DNA from: Ectocarpus siliculosus
Lineage: Eukaryota > Sar > Phaeophyceae > Ectocarpales > Ectocarpaceae
Direction: 5' to 3'
Assembly: GCA_000310025.1 (NCBI GenBank)
Contig: FN649749.1
Coordinates: 3,294,762 to 3,358,761 of the forward strand
Length of the DNA stretch: 64,000 nucleotides
Notes under the pieces: model-generated
Seen by the model: the letters and a program-made list of their open reading frames with translations, nothing else
The model's database searches: none
Told to the model about the DNA's origin: nothing
Position numbers and translations under genes: made by a program
In this document: positions 48,701-60,220 of the stretch, piece after piece
Layout: each line of letters begins with the position of its first letter
How positions within the stretch are numbered: the first letter of the stretch is position 1

Positions 48701-50475
48701 AACACCTGGTAGAAAAAGAGAGAGAGAGAGAGAGAGAGAAAGAGCGACAGACGCGGAAAGAAGCGCAGTTGAGCCCCGACAACCTTGACCCGGAACTTTC
48801 TCTCCACTTGCTAATGAACAAAAGAAACGGCGGAGAGAGGTAAACGCCTCCCACTGAAGCGCTCGGTTAGGATGTATTTTCTTTCCTAACCTTCTGCACT
48901 AGCAATGGGTGCGTTAGGGCTATGTGTAGTGTTTTTTTTCGCTTTCCCGATTTTCGTTGCTTCCCAAAATATGTGAAGGTTATAGCCAACAAACTTTGTC
49001 TAGTTTTCGGAAGACCACGCTTGTCTCGAGGCTGTGTTTTATTTTTGACAGCACGGGATGCCTCGATTCCGCAATGTGGCGACAGGCGCTGACAGAAAAT
49101 CCTTGGAGATAACTCAGGGTAACTTGAGGCCTCTGTTTCAGGCTAGCTGTACGCCCCACAACAGTACTTGTACACCGTCCGGGTGCCGCAATAAACACCT
49201 GTTTCGACGATGGGCGTTGCCCTCGCTCACGTCAGTCTGTCGAAGGAAAGAGACCTTCACTTCCGTCTGGTGCTTCGCCTCCTCGCGCTCGAGCTCCCGC
49301 AAAAATCGGCGGCTCACCCTGCCGATACACGACCCCTGTCGAGCTTCTAACTTCCACCGTGTCGTCCCAGTAGCTCTCTCGACCGCGGCCGGAACGACTT
49401 CGAGGCTTACCGGTTTGTCGGGGTCACTCTCCGGGTCAACGATCTTGACACGGTGTAACAACAGGTAGCAGTCGAGGGATTGCCCCGGCAGCAAGGGGAG
49501 GGTCTCTTCCCCTTCGTTTGAAGAGAAGTCGACGTCCGACGCGTTGACCTCAGAGGGTGTTGTTGCCCTATGGACGGAAAAAATCCCTCCGTCAAGGGTG
49601 CTCTCGATGTCACTTCCACAACCACCACCGTGCTCGGACGTCAAGCCGCCGTCTTTCCTCGGCGCCACAGGGCTCCAGGTAGACCCGGCGGTGCTCCTGC
49701 TCTTGTCCCCCGATGAGCGGGCTGTACCAGGGATTTGGACCCCGTACACAGCTGGATGGTGAACTCCTCCGGCGGTCCCCTTTTCAGGTTTGCTTTCTTG
49801 CGCCTCCAGCCTTGCAGAATGCTCGCCGCGGTCCTGCCGTAGTTGCGCCTCAGATGCGGTGAGCTCAACGCTGAGCGTGTGCTTCAGACTGTCGCTCGTG
49901 CCGACGTAGTGTAGCGGGGTAGGAGTCAGGAGCGTTGCCGATAAGCGGTTTGGGATTATTTCCATCGGTGCGAGGCTGCCGCTGACAAGGAAGTAGCTGA
50001 AGGAGGGGTCAGTACAAGCCCAGGAGGCGTCGTCTCCCTCATGGGCGAAGGTGACGGACATGTTGCGAGCGAGGCCCTTGAGTTTCCATTCAGGAATGTT
50101 CTGTTCCAGTCAGAAAGAGGCATAGTAGGTGAAGATGACGCACAGGGGAAGGGGGGCGTATCTTTCTTGATGTACCTATACAACATCATTATCATCATGT
50201 AGCAGCGATTAGGACGTATGGTTTCCTCTCTCGTGACACGTGCACGTACCAGGTATGTACTGAGAATAATACCATTGTTTGGGTTGGTTGAATCTGAAAC
50301 GAACCTGAAGGTAGGGTATTCTCTGGAGACGTGAAGTCAGCCACGACACCTCGTGCGCCGGCCGATGTTCTGCCAGCCTAGAACAGACGCTTGCCAGGCG
50401 TTTTTCTGTCACTGTGCGTGGTGCGCGACATCTGCCACCACAAAAAGGAGGGCGCGGTGTGATGTTGTATGCCAT
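44518..50475 (-). CDS. protein with two cyclic-nucleotide-binding-like domains and a Q-rich C-terminus
   Basis: Six exons in agreeing phase: 50475-50305, 50100-49231, 48705-48592, 47821-47708, 46963-46719 and 45850-44518 (948 residues). Domain 1 (about 46-330) begins LQRIPYLQ/NIPEWKLKGLARNM, then EGDDASW and FSYFLVSGSL, and is split by an acidic Ser-rich insert of some 130 residues. It ends with CIGRVSRRFLREL. Domain 2 (about 340-470) reads FSAAALEQVALLMERRE, VDK/VLLVESGEAVRLGD, AGQLFGAEE and CPLQFFAIPAEAFLRAI, the usual helix-barrel-helix order. I do not see a clear phosphate-binding cassette with its Arg, so ligand binding is doubtful. Exon 6 codes polyQ/QH tracts and a disordered, basic end. 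No kinase, channel or phosphodiesterase domain is seen, so it is a scaffold or regulator by inference. The start Met at 50475 is chosen because it makes exon 1 in phase; more 5' exons are possible. Confidence 0.75.
45645..45770 (-). repeat. CAG/CAA run coding polyQ
   Basis: Interrupted CTG/TTG on the plus strand, read as several Gln runs with His, Pro and Tyr interruptions at the start of the cNBD gene's last exon. Confidence 0.95.
46986..47180 (+). repeat. G-run dispersed repeat next to cNBD exon 5 acceptor
   Basis: On the gene strand its C-run lies just upstream of the acceptor at 46964. It shares CTCATGTTTTAGATGCCGTAG, GACCACG, GGTCGGAGC, CCTTCCTACT and AAAGGTGG with the reverse strand of 17640-17842. 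Confidence 0.65.
47541..48147. repeat. long inverted repeat enclosing an exon
   Basis: The left arm 47541-47690 and right arm 47992-48147 are inverted copies (ATGC(A/G)ATTCGCC, TACCTCACGGCG, GTGATGTGAGAGCCTGGTCC, GGTCAATGGTCTAA, ATGAGTACCC). Exon 4 of the cNBD gene (47821-47708) lies in the spacer, and its donor is only 18 bases from the left arm's C-run. Confidence 0.8.
48719..48739. repeat. (GA)n microsatellite
   Basis: About ten GA units immediately upstream (gene sense) of cNBD exon 3. Read on the minus strand as CT, it forms the acceptor's pyrimidine tract. Confidence 0.9.
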
Positions 50476-51469
50476 ACTTGTAAAGTACAAATAAATATTG
50501 TGGCTTGGATGGAAATGATCTACAGCTACATTTATTTCGATGTCTGTCTACAAAAAGATTGCATGAAGTAGAGTCTCTCTGCCGTCCTTCATAATCCTAT
50601 CCTCGGGCAAACACGAAGAACACCATCCGAGTTGCCTGCGCGCCTGCTCCGCTCGCCGTGCGCGTCGAATCAGCGCGTCTGCGTGCTTCGATACGCCAGA
50701 AGATCATCGCCACCGCTATTGTAACTCAATCGAGGTACAAGTATGAAATTTGTTTTTCTCCGCATATGTTTCCGTTCGGACAAGTAATCTTGACGTACGT
50801 GTGGAGTTGCGTATGCACGAAGGGTTGGCTGTTGGCTGTGTTTCTTGCTTCGTGTACAGGTCAGCTACAAGTATGTGCCGTCCGAAGCAACTACGGTGAT
50901 AAAAATGCGCACCACGCGTTGGCTTCCGTCGGCGAACGCGCGAAAAACACATCTGATTTGACTTCCTGTTAAGTGCGCCACATGTCGTGCGCGTCGGTAC
51001 GACGGTCAAGTCGATGGGCAAAGTGTCCGATAGTAGGTGTTCATGATGGTGCCCACAAGTATACCTCTGTTGTGTCGAGCGACTGCAAAGGCTGGCCGTC
51101 TTCACGTCCCTTGGCCCGAGCCTCACGTCCACAGGGAGCGGGTCGTTGCCGCCTGTCATGCGAGTTTGACCGTCTAGGTCTCCCGAGATGAGTCCCGTGA
51201 TGGGTAGCTTGACCATCAAGAATGGGTACAAGTCTTTCTGTGTGTGTATTTATTACTCCTTGAATCAAACCGATGCTCTGTGTTTTGTTCGTCGTGAGCG
51301 AGGGACTGTCCACAGCCGTTTCAGACAGCCGGCCTACAGGAGCAACGCCTTTCGCTTCTCTACAGACCCGTTCGTTCCAGCTTGCGCACCCCCCGCTGTG
51401 GCGAAGTGGCGGAGTTGCTTGTTGCTTGCCACCCTGTCTTGCGTGTGCTGGAGCACCTAGCTTTCAAGC
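50476..51469. promoter_or_regulatory. intergenic region between divergent cNBD and RTRAF genes
   Basis: The two genes start on opposite strands 995 bases apart. No core motif was identified; further 5' exons of the cNBD gene could lie here. Confidence 0.35.
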
Positions 51470-53180
51470 ATGGCATGCGAAGCACGTATCATTCGCGCGT
51501 TGCGCACGATGGAGTACCCGGGGTTGGACCACGTCTCAGGATCGGCAGCATCAGGTCGGAGTTTGGTCGCGCAGCCTCATGAGCTCGCCAAGATCGTCGG
51601 TTGGATAGAGGACAGAAAGGTGTGTGCGGCGGGCTTCGTACGGAGAAGGAAGAAGGACTGGAGGATTTACCTGTTGGTGGTATTTTGCAGGGGCTACTAG
51701 AACATCCTCGCGTAGGCAGCCATTCACGTCCAAGGGTGGAGAATGGATAGCCAGAGGTAATTTTTGTCATTGCCCAAACACCCCTTCAAGCACACCGCAG
51801 CAAGTATACTATCGGGCAGAGAGCGTGCACTACTGCCCTGTACAACGCCTTGACAGCTGCTGGTTATTTTGCTATCAAACACCGTTCGTGTGGGGTTGGT
51901 GTACATAGATAGAGCACGACACCACATGTATGGCACATTCATGAACGAAAAGAGAAAATGTTAAAACCCCGGCTGTGTGGCCGACCCATGGTTGCTTCTG
52001 TCGCCCCGATGGCCTACAGCATCTATCCGAGATAAACTCTCCGCATAAATATAGGAGGCGGCCGCGTATGCCTGCTCCACGACATCCCCCCCCCGCCCCC
52101 TCCGCTTGGGCTGTTACATCTGCTGATGTGTGTGGTTTTGTTTAGGTCCGAGGCCTCGCCATCTCCGACCGTGAGCCCCTGCGCACCCCCGGGCCAAAAT
52201 GGGAAGAGGTGTTATTTAGCTACTTGCAGGAGATGGGCTGCCCCAACGATTTCAAGGCAACCGGGGGAGGCGGAGGGGAACCAAGTAGTGCCGCCGTCCT
52301 GCGGGGAGTATCGTGGTTGGTTACCGAGGCCGTGGCCTGTGATTTCGACGACAACGGGAAGGAATACAAGGCTGCTGCTAGAGAGGTACGAGCGTTCCTT
52401 TGCGATAGATCTTTGCTTCGGTCTGCAACAGGCGACGATTGGTGTCAATAGACCAGTGACTTAAATCAATACACGGCTGTTTACACGGCTGTTCGCAACA
52501 TGTTGTCTTTCGTGTCGATGCGTACATTCGTGTTGTGGAATCGTAACTCACGAAAGACATGGCGTTGGCTTCGAAGGGGGGCGTATCATGGCACATTTAC
52601 CACGCATGTACAGGTCAGGTTACTGCCACGTGTTGTTTTGACCAAGTACCAGAAAATTGTCTACCGACCTCATGTGTGTGAAGATTAATTCTATTTTTTT
52701 CTATGCCACAATGCCAATATATTCTCCCTGAGACTTGCTATCGCCCTCTTTACTGGTCATCAGTCAATCTCACTCTCCCCCGCCATCCTCACCGACACAC
52801 GACGGTTACATGTAAATCTCCTCTACAAACACCAAATTCTGCAGTTGTTGGCAAACCCGAGGTGTTCTCCACAAGCCGTGGGAGGGGCAAGAGGCGGCAG
52901 CAGCAGCGACCATGGCTCGGTGCAGCCAGAACCGGCGCAGCCTACCATCAGTACTGCCGGCGTTGCCATGGACATCGGTCCTGGAGGGGAACACCGAATA
53001 TTCCGCGAGCAGCTCAGGGGGTTCACGGCTGGGGTAGAGACTGGGGACGAGGCTTGCGACAGCGTGGCGACGGTGCTTCGGATGCTCTACTTGTCGGACT
53101 TGAGGAACCTGCAGGACGAGGTCAACGGTGTCATAGCCTTGGCGCAATCCACTAGACGAGAACAGAAAACAGCAGTGTGA
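51470..53180 (+). CDS. RTRAF: RTRAF (CGI-99 / C14orf166) family protein
   Basis: Three phase-0 exons: 51470-51619, 52146-52385 and 52845-53180 (241 residues; the human protein is 244). In animals RTRAF belongs to the tRNA-ligase and cap-binding assemblies and to RNA transport granules. Exon 1 gives LRTMEYPGLDH and IVGWIEDRK, and exon 2 gives WEEVLFSYLQEMGCP and AVLRGVSWLVTEAVACDFDDNGKEY, both matching the N-terminal half. Exon 3 ends with FTAGVETGDE, then VLRMLYLSDLRNLQDEVN, matching the C-terminal coiled coil. The central helical segment of the family, rich in ALANLL and KAIRIL words, is not visible; a Gly/Ser/Pro-rich stretch replaces it. A missed middle exon in 52386-52844 was looked for and not found. 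GT-AG borders are canonical. Confidence 0.82.
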
Positions 53181-54029
53181 CGACAACGAATGTTGCCGTT
53201 GATATCGAGACCCTCCTCCGTAGAAGGGTGCTTTGAACATGGGGTGTGACGAGAGGTAGACATTTTGGGTTTGCTCTTCGATCTGCCGCAACATGGACAC
53301 CAGTTGTTGGCGCTCATCCGAGAGAAGAGAGTCGTGCAAGTATTTGAATCCACCCGTGCCCTCGGTGAGCGGGAGGGGAGCTCGCGGCTGAGCTACTCGA
53401 CTCGTAGGACCCCAGCCGTCAGGCAAAGAGCAGTGGCCAAAATGAGGTACAACCGATCCGAACACGGCCATTTTCGGGTACCATTATTTGCGCGGCAGCT
53501 GGCAGCGCCCTCCTGGCGCCATCTGATTGGCCGCCGCCCACCCCTACCCGGCCCTGACCCTGTTCCCGCCGGGTGCATTCAATCTTGGCTTCTCATCCCC
53601 CGGAGGGGTGCCCGATTTTATACTCTCCCCTACCCGAAAATGGCTTTGGCTCTTCGACCAACAGCCCACTAGCAGACGACGCTCACGAACACACGTCAGC
53701 GACGTCCCGCACAAGAATTCCGACGCTTCCGACGGCGGGCGGAGGCGGACTCACCGGCGGCGGCGGAATTCTCTTTTGGCTACCTATGTACCGCACCTCC
53801 TACAGCGGCTACAGCTCCGAATCCCACCAACACACACCAACAAAACGAACTTCTACAGTCATCTGACCCCCAAAACCCTCTGGCAGAGCATACAGCAATA
53901 CTGCTGTGGGACGAGAATACTGTGGGTGTTTGCCTTATTCATAAATCGGCAATTAATTTCTGATTCGCTCTGCTTTTCTTTTTGCTTACACAACGTTCTA
54001 CTAAAAACTACTTCGAAGTACGATAATGT
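53181..54029. other. no recognised gene
   Basis: Region downstream of the RTRAF gene. Short frames only; the minus-strand frame over 52806-53471 is the shadow of RTRAF exon 3. Confidence 0.5.
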
Positions 54030-54112
54030 GCGCTGCTTTCCTCGCCTCCCGTATACTCAACCCCGATTCTCACCATCGACGACTGTACATACGAAGACCA
54101 CTTCCTAGAAGC
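54030..54112 (+). repeat. outer inverted repeat, left arm
   Basis: GCGCTGCTTTCCTCGCC, CTCCCGTA, ATTCTCACC, TACATACGAAGACCAC and CCTAGAAG recur in the same order on the reverse strand of 60131-60220, just outside the right TIR of the DDE element. Confidence 0.7.
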
Positions 54113-55490
54113 GACCTTGCACATGGATGGGAGAGGGGCGGGAGAGAGATAGTCTAATAAGCTGCTTGGTGGTATTTTTCTTTCTTCATACGCTGTGTTC
54201 GACACTCTCTCTCCTCCCCCCCGTAACCCCTCGTTTCTCTTACTCTGCATGTTGTAGGGTATTAATTTTGCTAGCTCCTGTTTTCTCATTGAGACGTTTC
54301 TTAGTCTATCTATCTATCTATGTAGTGGGACGGACCCGATTTATTCGCTGGGTATGTATCCATCCATCCGTCGTTGACATTTTTTTACCCGAATCGGTAT
54401 ACCTTCTTCGCAGTGTGGCCCAGGTTGAGTTACTCTTTTCTTATATTTCGTGGAAAAGTGAGCATTTTTGTCTTGCCTTCGTTTTTCCTAAAACCAAATT
54501 TAAATACTCTCTCTGTCCTCCGGCCGTCGCATCACTTTTGTTTTATTCATTGTGCGTCTCCGCTCTTCGAACAAAAACGATGAGAAACCAAGAAACAACA
54601 CTTTTTTTCTTCTTCGTTCCTCCTCTCATTTCAAAACTCAGCAGCAGCAGTGGCAAGTGGAGTAAGAAAGAATGTGTGGGGGAGTTTCGTCGGGGGAATG
54701 GTCAAGCGAGGGCGGGGATGACGTAGCAGTGGAGACGACGTCGGCAGCAGCAGCAAAGAAAGTAGCAACAAGGAGAGTGCACACCGCAGCTGCTCCTCCT
54801 GTGAGTGAGGCGAAAGGGCGTTCTGCCAGAGTCCACCGCGTGGTAGACAAAGGTCAGGGGTGGGCCTCGGTTAGGTGTTTCAGCGGAAAACCTCTTCAGA
54901 TTCATGAGCACAACAAACAAACACCTACTACGAGCGTTGCGGCGACCACAAGCGGTAAGCCGCGAAGCTCCTTTCCTTGAAATATTTCCTTGGAAATATT
55001 GTATCCAGACCACCTGCTGCCCACAGAGTAATTCATATTCCCGGTATTCCGACGTATGGCAGGTAATAGCGTGCATATCGTTCCCGGTATTCCGCCATAA
55101 GGCAGGTATGCATATTATATTCGTATGTACAATGGATGGTGGCAGCAGCAAGCGACGTACATGCATGCGTACGTAATACCCTCTTGCTCCCTCTTGCTCA
55201 GTGTTGCCGGGGAGTGAGCGATAGCGAGCGACTGTGAGAGAGACCGGAAGGAAAAAAAAGGAAGGAATCGGACTGAAGCGAAGCGATTCCAACCTGCACA
55301 CAGTGAGTGGTCGAACCACATGCTGCACCTCCACACAATCTCGTCACAACGTATAATAAGCAACGAGGGGTTACGAGGGGGGAAGTGTGTCAAATAATAC
55401 GAGAAAGAAAAACGCCATCAACAACAACACTTTCTCTTCTTATTCCCCCTCCCTTCATCCATGTGCTGCCGGCTTCCTCAGCGAGACTTA
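54113..55490. other. unassigned stretch left of the DDE element
   Basis: It lies between the outer inverted repeat and the left TIR. It holds a palindrome at 54981-54999 (AATATTTCC/GGAAATATT) and a duplicated CCCGGTATTCCG...GGCAGGTA block at 55040-55110. A plus-strand ORF at 54672-54980 has no recognisable domain. Confidence 0.45.
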
Positions 55491-58400
55491 CAGCTGGCGG
55501 GTTCCGCGGTCAAGACGAATTGGGTCTCCCGCGGCGAAAAAAACTTTTTTCAAAAAAACGCTTTTGGTTCTAAGTCTAAAACGACGTTTCAGCGCATAGA
55601 AAAAAGAGAAATAAAAAAAAATCAGTTCGGATCATGCCGAACTTTTTTTTTCGGCGCATTCCCGATCTCGCCGCCTCCATTTCTCCTCGGCAATCGACTC
55701 CGCTTGGCCGATTTAGGGGGGGTAGAGCCACTCAGAAAGTTGGTCTGACCAAAAGTGGCCGCGGGAGGGGGCCATATATGAGTGGGGCTGGGGCTGGAGC
55801 TGGCATCCCAGCGGGCAACTGCATCCGCATCGTACCGCTGGGAGACAAGCAGTGGAAAGTAACGCACCAATGGGTTCCACACGACCTAGGCCTCAAGCTC
55901 ACCACCAAGCTGATGGACCAGCGGAAGGATACCCGCGTTGTCGTACAGCTTGTGGCCTACCCCAAGGATGACGAGGATGCCTTATGCTCGAAAGCTAGGG
56001 AAAAGGCCGAGGAAATCTTGAAGACGAGAAGGGACAGATACGAAAAAACACTGCAGCCTAGCAGCGGCGTGCGAAGATGCGGCAACACCGGCAGGAGGGC
56101 AGACAGCGAGATGAGCTGTCCAGTGAGAGCGGCGTTGCCGCGGAAGACTCGTGCTGGCGTTACAAGGCCGACTGCTCCCGATCGCCCCCCTGAGGAAGAG
56201 GTAAGAATCTGCTGCTGCTGGGTGCTGCTGGGTCTGTCTGCTGTCTTTCTCTCGCTATTCCCTCTTGAACCCCTCTCCTCTTCTGTTGTACTAGATGAAA
56301 AAACAACAACCTTGAGGGTACTGCTGTATGGGAAAACAAAACTGAAAGGTTGCCTGCATGTACTGGTACCACCTTTGGTTGTAGACTGCTGTCTGCTCTC
56401 TTTACCGTAGATGCCTGCCGACTGCTGAAGGTAACAACGAGTGTTCGCTGTGATGCGAGACTTCTTCTCTACCTCCAGAGTTGTGGATTGCTCTCGCTCG
56501 ATGCGTTGTATGCCACCACTGGCGCAACTTCCGATTGCTGTCTACGGCGAGTGTACATTTGGTATTCGCATCGAAGTAAAAATTGAATCACAGGCTTTCA
56601 TTCTTGATTTCTTCTGCTGCTACCCCAGCGCTGACGTTTCCAAATGCCCCCACTGCTGTACGTTGCACTTGACCCACCCTGCCGCTCAAACCTTCCAGCC
56701 ACCAGAGCAATTCGAGTGGAGTGACACCTCGCCAGCATTCGTGGCGGCCATGAGAGCGATGACCACAACAGAGTTGTTGCGGTGTCTGGCAGAGCTCAAG
56801 GTGCCCGCCGCTGACAAGCTTCGAGAGCAGCTGGAGGAAGCGAGGGAGCTCCAATCGGCATGTCGTAGAGCCTTAAAGGATGCCGCAATCCAAGGGCGAA
56901 CCAAAGAGGGAAGGAGAACGTTCCAGACGTTGCTCACGGCTGTTGCGTACGATGGAGACGGGCCTTCGAAGGTGACAGCCAAGCGCAAGTCCGAGATCTT
57001 TGGCGTTCACCCAGAGCACCTCGTCGTCGCCCGACGGCGGGTGACAGCGCTGAGGCCTGAGCTCCCTCCACTTCAGGCAATCGACGAGAAGGCGTACTAC
57101 TTCCACTCCCGGACCAAGAGGAGCGACGCAACCCCTCCAGAAATGCTGGAGCTCATGGGAACATTCTGGCACACCGACGAGGTATCTCGTGCATCGGGGA
57201 ACTCCAAGGACATCTGGCGGGAATCCAAGTCGCCCAGTGCGAAAGGACACCCTCGTCGGCAGCTCATCGTGGAGGGACAGGGTGAGGCAGTCTACGAAAA
57301 GTTCTTGGTGTGGCCAGGTTGGATCAACTTCAAGAGGGTCTGGAAGGAGGAGAACGGCGAGGTCCTGGCGGACCCCGGCCGCACTCTGTTCCTCTCGACG
57401 CGGTGCAGGTGCTTGACTTCCCCGAAGACAGACCAGTGCGCGTGCAAGATCCACACGCAGCAAACTTATTACCTGGCTGCGCTTCGTGAGGTTGACGTGC
57501 AGGGGCGTGACGCGTGCAACTGTCGGTGGTGCAGCGTGGAGAATGGAGGCTCCGAGTGGAAGAAGATGTGGTCGAACCTTGGGTCTTTCTCGGAAGCCAT
57601 CGCGTGCCCAAAGGTTGACCTGCGAGCTGGGGACCCCGACGCCACGGGTGAGTTCATGGGGCGGAAGCCGGAATGCGGTTCTTCGGACTGTGAGGTCTGT
57701 GGGTTCGGGCGGGAGGGGGGCATTCCCACGTGCAAGGCACTGGAGGAGTCTCAGCAGCTGGTGGAGTGGACGCGCTACGAAGATCTAGACAGGGAGGGGA
57801 AGAAACCGCTGCCGAACCAACTAGTGACCAAGGAGGGCAAGCTCTGCGATCTTTGGAGGGATTTCAAGCAGCACAGCAAGGTGTACATGGATCACCACAC
57901 GAAGGCCATGTGGGGGAGGAACTGCCACAGGGAGGACATGTACACGTTCCCAAACGGCGACCTGGTTATTGAGGTGGACTTCATCGAGAAGTTCGAACAT
58001 GTCCCTCCATCCGTTCTGACGTGTGCGAGACACGAATCGACCACCCTCATGGTCGCAGTGGTACACTTCAGCCCGCAAGTGTTGGAAGGCGGCGGCAGGG
58101 TGCACCTCACCGAGACATGGATCTTTGCTTCCGAAGACCCTCGCCACGACTTCGACTTCCACCTCCATGGGATGCGTCAAATCGCCGATCACTACCTTGA
58201 CGGAGACGGAAGCGCAGCAACTGCGGCCGCTCGAGAGGAGAAGCGGACGCCCCGCATGCACATTTTCACGGACGGCTGCGCCAAGCAATACAAGGGCAAG
58301 CGGAACTTTCGGTTTCTGTCAAACAGCGTGCGGCAGCTCGGCTACATCGTCGAGCACCATTTCGCGGTTACGTCTCACTTCAAAGGCAGCCACGACGGCA

Positions 58401-60115
58401 TCGGCGCCATAGCCAAGGGTGCCATGAAGAGAGAGATGCTCAGGCCAGGGGGTAAGCTCATCACCGGCGCGGCCGGGCGTGGTGAACTTCTTGGCCGAGT
58501 ACTTCAAGAGCAATCGGAGACAGGACGCTAGCTGACTTCTTCGCCTCGTGGACGCCGTATCGCATTCGACGTGTGTATGTGAAGCTCGTCGGACCAACGG
58601 AGATCTATCGGCCGGAGCCGGTCCTGAAGGGGATTAAAGGTACGCGGGACACTTACGTCTTCATCGGGGCGAACACGGCGAGAGACGCTTCCACTACCAC
58701 CGGGCTCAGCGGAAACTCACGCATTCCAGACGTCATGAAGAAGGATTGGGAGTTGGCGAGGGGAACGGAGACGGGGAAGGTGGCGGGAACGGAAATGGTT
58801 GTGCTCACGGCGAGCAAGGTTGGGGAGGAGGAAGAGGGCAGCGTGCCCGAAGAGGGAGGGGCGGGGGGTGCAGGGGGCGGGGCGGGCGGCACCAGGAAGG
58901 GTAAGAGGAAGCGTTCAGGGAGGCAAGGCGCCCTCCGTGGCGAGCAAGAAGAGGAGGGGCGGGCGGCAGAGGCGGGGGGCGGTTCTGACGGCATCAGGAG
59001 GAGCAAGAGGACGACCGCAGTGAGTGTGAGGCATATCGCCCTCCTTGGCGGGAACTTGAAGGGCGGGGGCGGGGGGGGCTAGAGCGAGCAGCGAGGAAGA
59101 GTCGTCGGAGGAGTCCGAAGAGGAAGAAAGTTCCGAGAATGAGGAGGACGACGAGGACGACAAGGACGACGAGCACGACGAGGGGGAGGGGGAGGGGGAG
59201 GGGGAGGAAGAGGAGGGCGGGGAGGAGGGGGGGGAGGAAGGTCCGACTCTGGCGAAAGAGACGGTTTGTGTCGAGAAGGTGGTTCTCCGGCACAAACTGC
59301 ACACCGGTTCGGCCTCTTGTTTTTGCTCTGCCTGTCGCGTGCATGAGTACGAGCGGTGCTATACCAGGAGCAAGTACCCGGCCTGCGGCACGAAGCTCGA
59401 AGAGCAGGTAGTAGAGGAGACAGTCATCATGGTCACTGGTGTAGATCCTGTGGTTGGGGTGGATCCTGTGGTCGGGAGCAAAAAGAAGGCGAAGAAAATT
59501 GTTTTCCGGAAGGGGGCGACCACCTGCCAGATGGACAGGGTTACCGGTACACAGTTTGGGGTCTCATTCTGCGGTAGCAGCAAGTAGATATTATTGAGGG
59601 GCTGGGTGATGGTGCGTTCAAATCTTGGTTTGCATTTTTGCTGTATTTTGTGGAGATAAGCGCGTGGTTTGGTGGAGATTGTGCGTGTTGCGACTTGTAA
59701 ACTTGCAGTTTTTCTGTTGTGCTTCAATCGGCGGCGGCGAGAAAAGTGTAACGTACAACACCCATCATAACTTTGTTCAGAACGCGAGAAAAACAAATCC
59801 AACGACGGATTCGTGATCCCCGCCCCAAAATTGACAAACCCTGAATTTTTCAGATCGATCTGACGATTTTTCAAAACCGGGGATATTTTGGCATCATCCC
59901 CGGTCTGTGCGTTTTCGCAAATTGGCGAGCGAAAAAGAGCATAATCTATTGAAACCCGGCCACTACCATCGAGTTTGTTTTTAAAATTTTGCATATCATC
60001 ATAAGTATGACATAGGATCATTGTATTTAATTTTCAAATGTTGGGGAGGGGATGGTCACAATCCGTCCCCCCCCCCCCCAAATAAATTCGGCTTTACCGC
60101 GGAACCCGCCAGCTG
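55491..60115 (+). mobile_element. DNA transposon with about 31-bp TIRs and a DDE-like transposase
   Basis: The left end starts CAGCTGGCGGGTTCCGCGGT at 55491, and the reverse strand of the right end starts identically at 60115. The next 11 bases match with two or so changes in the whole TIR. The element is 4625 bp and encloses a single gene in plus orientation. No target duplication is clear: the flanks are ...GACTTA and AATAAA... . The superfamily could not be assigned from the TIR. Confidence 0.75.
55778..59587 (+). CDS. DDE-like transposase, reading frame interrupted near the C-terminus
   Basis: Exon 1 is 55778-56200 (strong donor GTAAGA) and exon 2 is 56699-58531, both phase 0 (751 residues to the first stop). 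Exon 1 reads IRIVPLGDKQWKVTHQWVPHD. Exon 2 has a helical region (ELLRCLAELKVP), Cys pairs near 57410-57440 and 57510-57530, and then an RNase H-like core. That core holds LVIEVDFIEKFEH, IFTDGCAKQYKGKRNFRFLSN and SHFKGSHDGIGAIAKGAMKR, which fits a family of DDE transposases with an 'sDG.a.QYK' box. Downstream coding continues in other frames: FLAEYFKSNRRQDAS, ADFFASWTPYRIRRVYVKL (to 59082), then an acidic tract and a Cys-rich tail CFCSACRVHEYERC (to 59587). The breaks may be real decay, sequence errors, or in one case a 50-base GT-AG intron (58482-58531). Confidence 0.7.
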
Positions 60116-60130
60116 AATAAATTTCTCTTC

Positions 60131-60220
60131 TAGGGCGGGTGTGGTCTTCGTATGTAAGGACAGCCATCGGTGAGAATTGAGGTTGATGAATGAGTACGGG
60201 AGGCAGGCGAGGAAAGCAGC
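60131..60220 (-). repeat. outer inverted repeat, right arm
   Basis: Reverse-strand match to 54030-54112; it lies 16 bases outside the right TIR. Confidence 0.7.

Noticed and set aside
54127-54726. 199-codon plus-strand ORF
   Set aside because: Low-complexity Leu/Phe/Ser-rich translation of CT-rich DNA with no recognisable domain.
58573-59082. Independent gene coding a Gly/Glu-rich protein
   Set aside because: Its first part (WTPYRIRRVYVKL) continues the transposase, and the rest is the low-complexity tail in a shifted frame.
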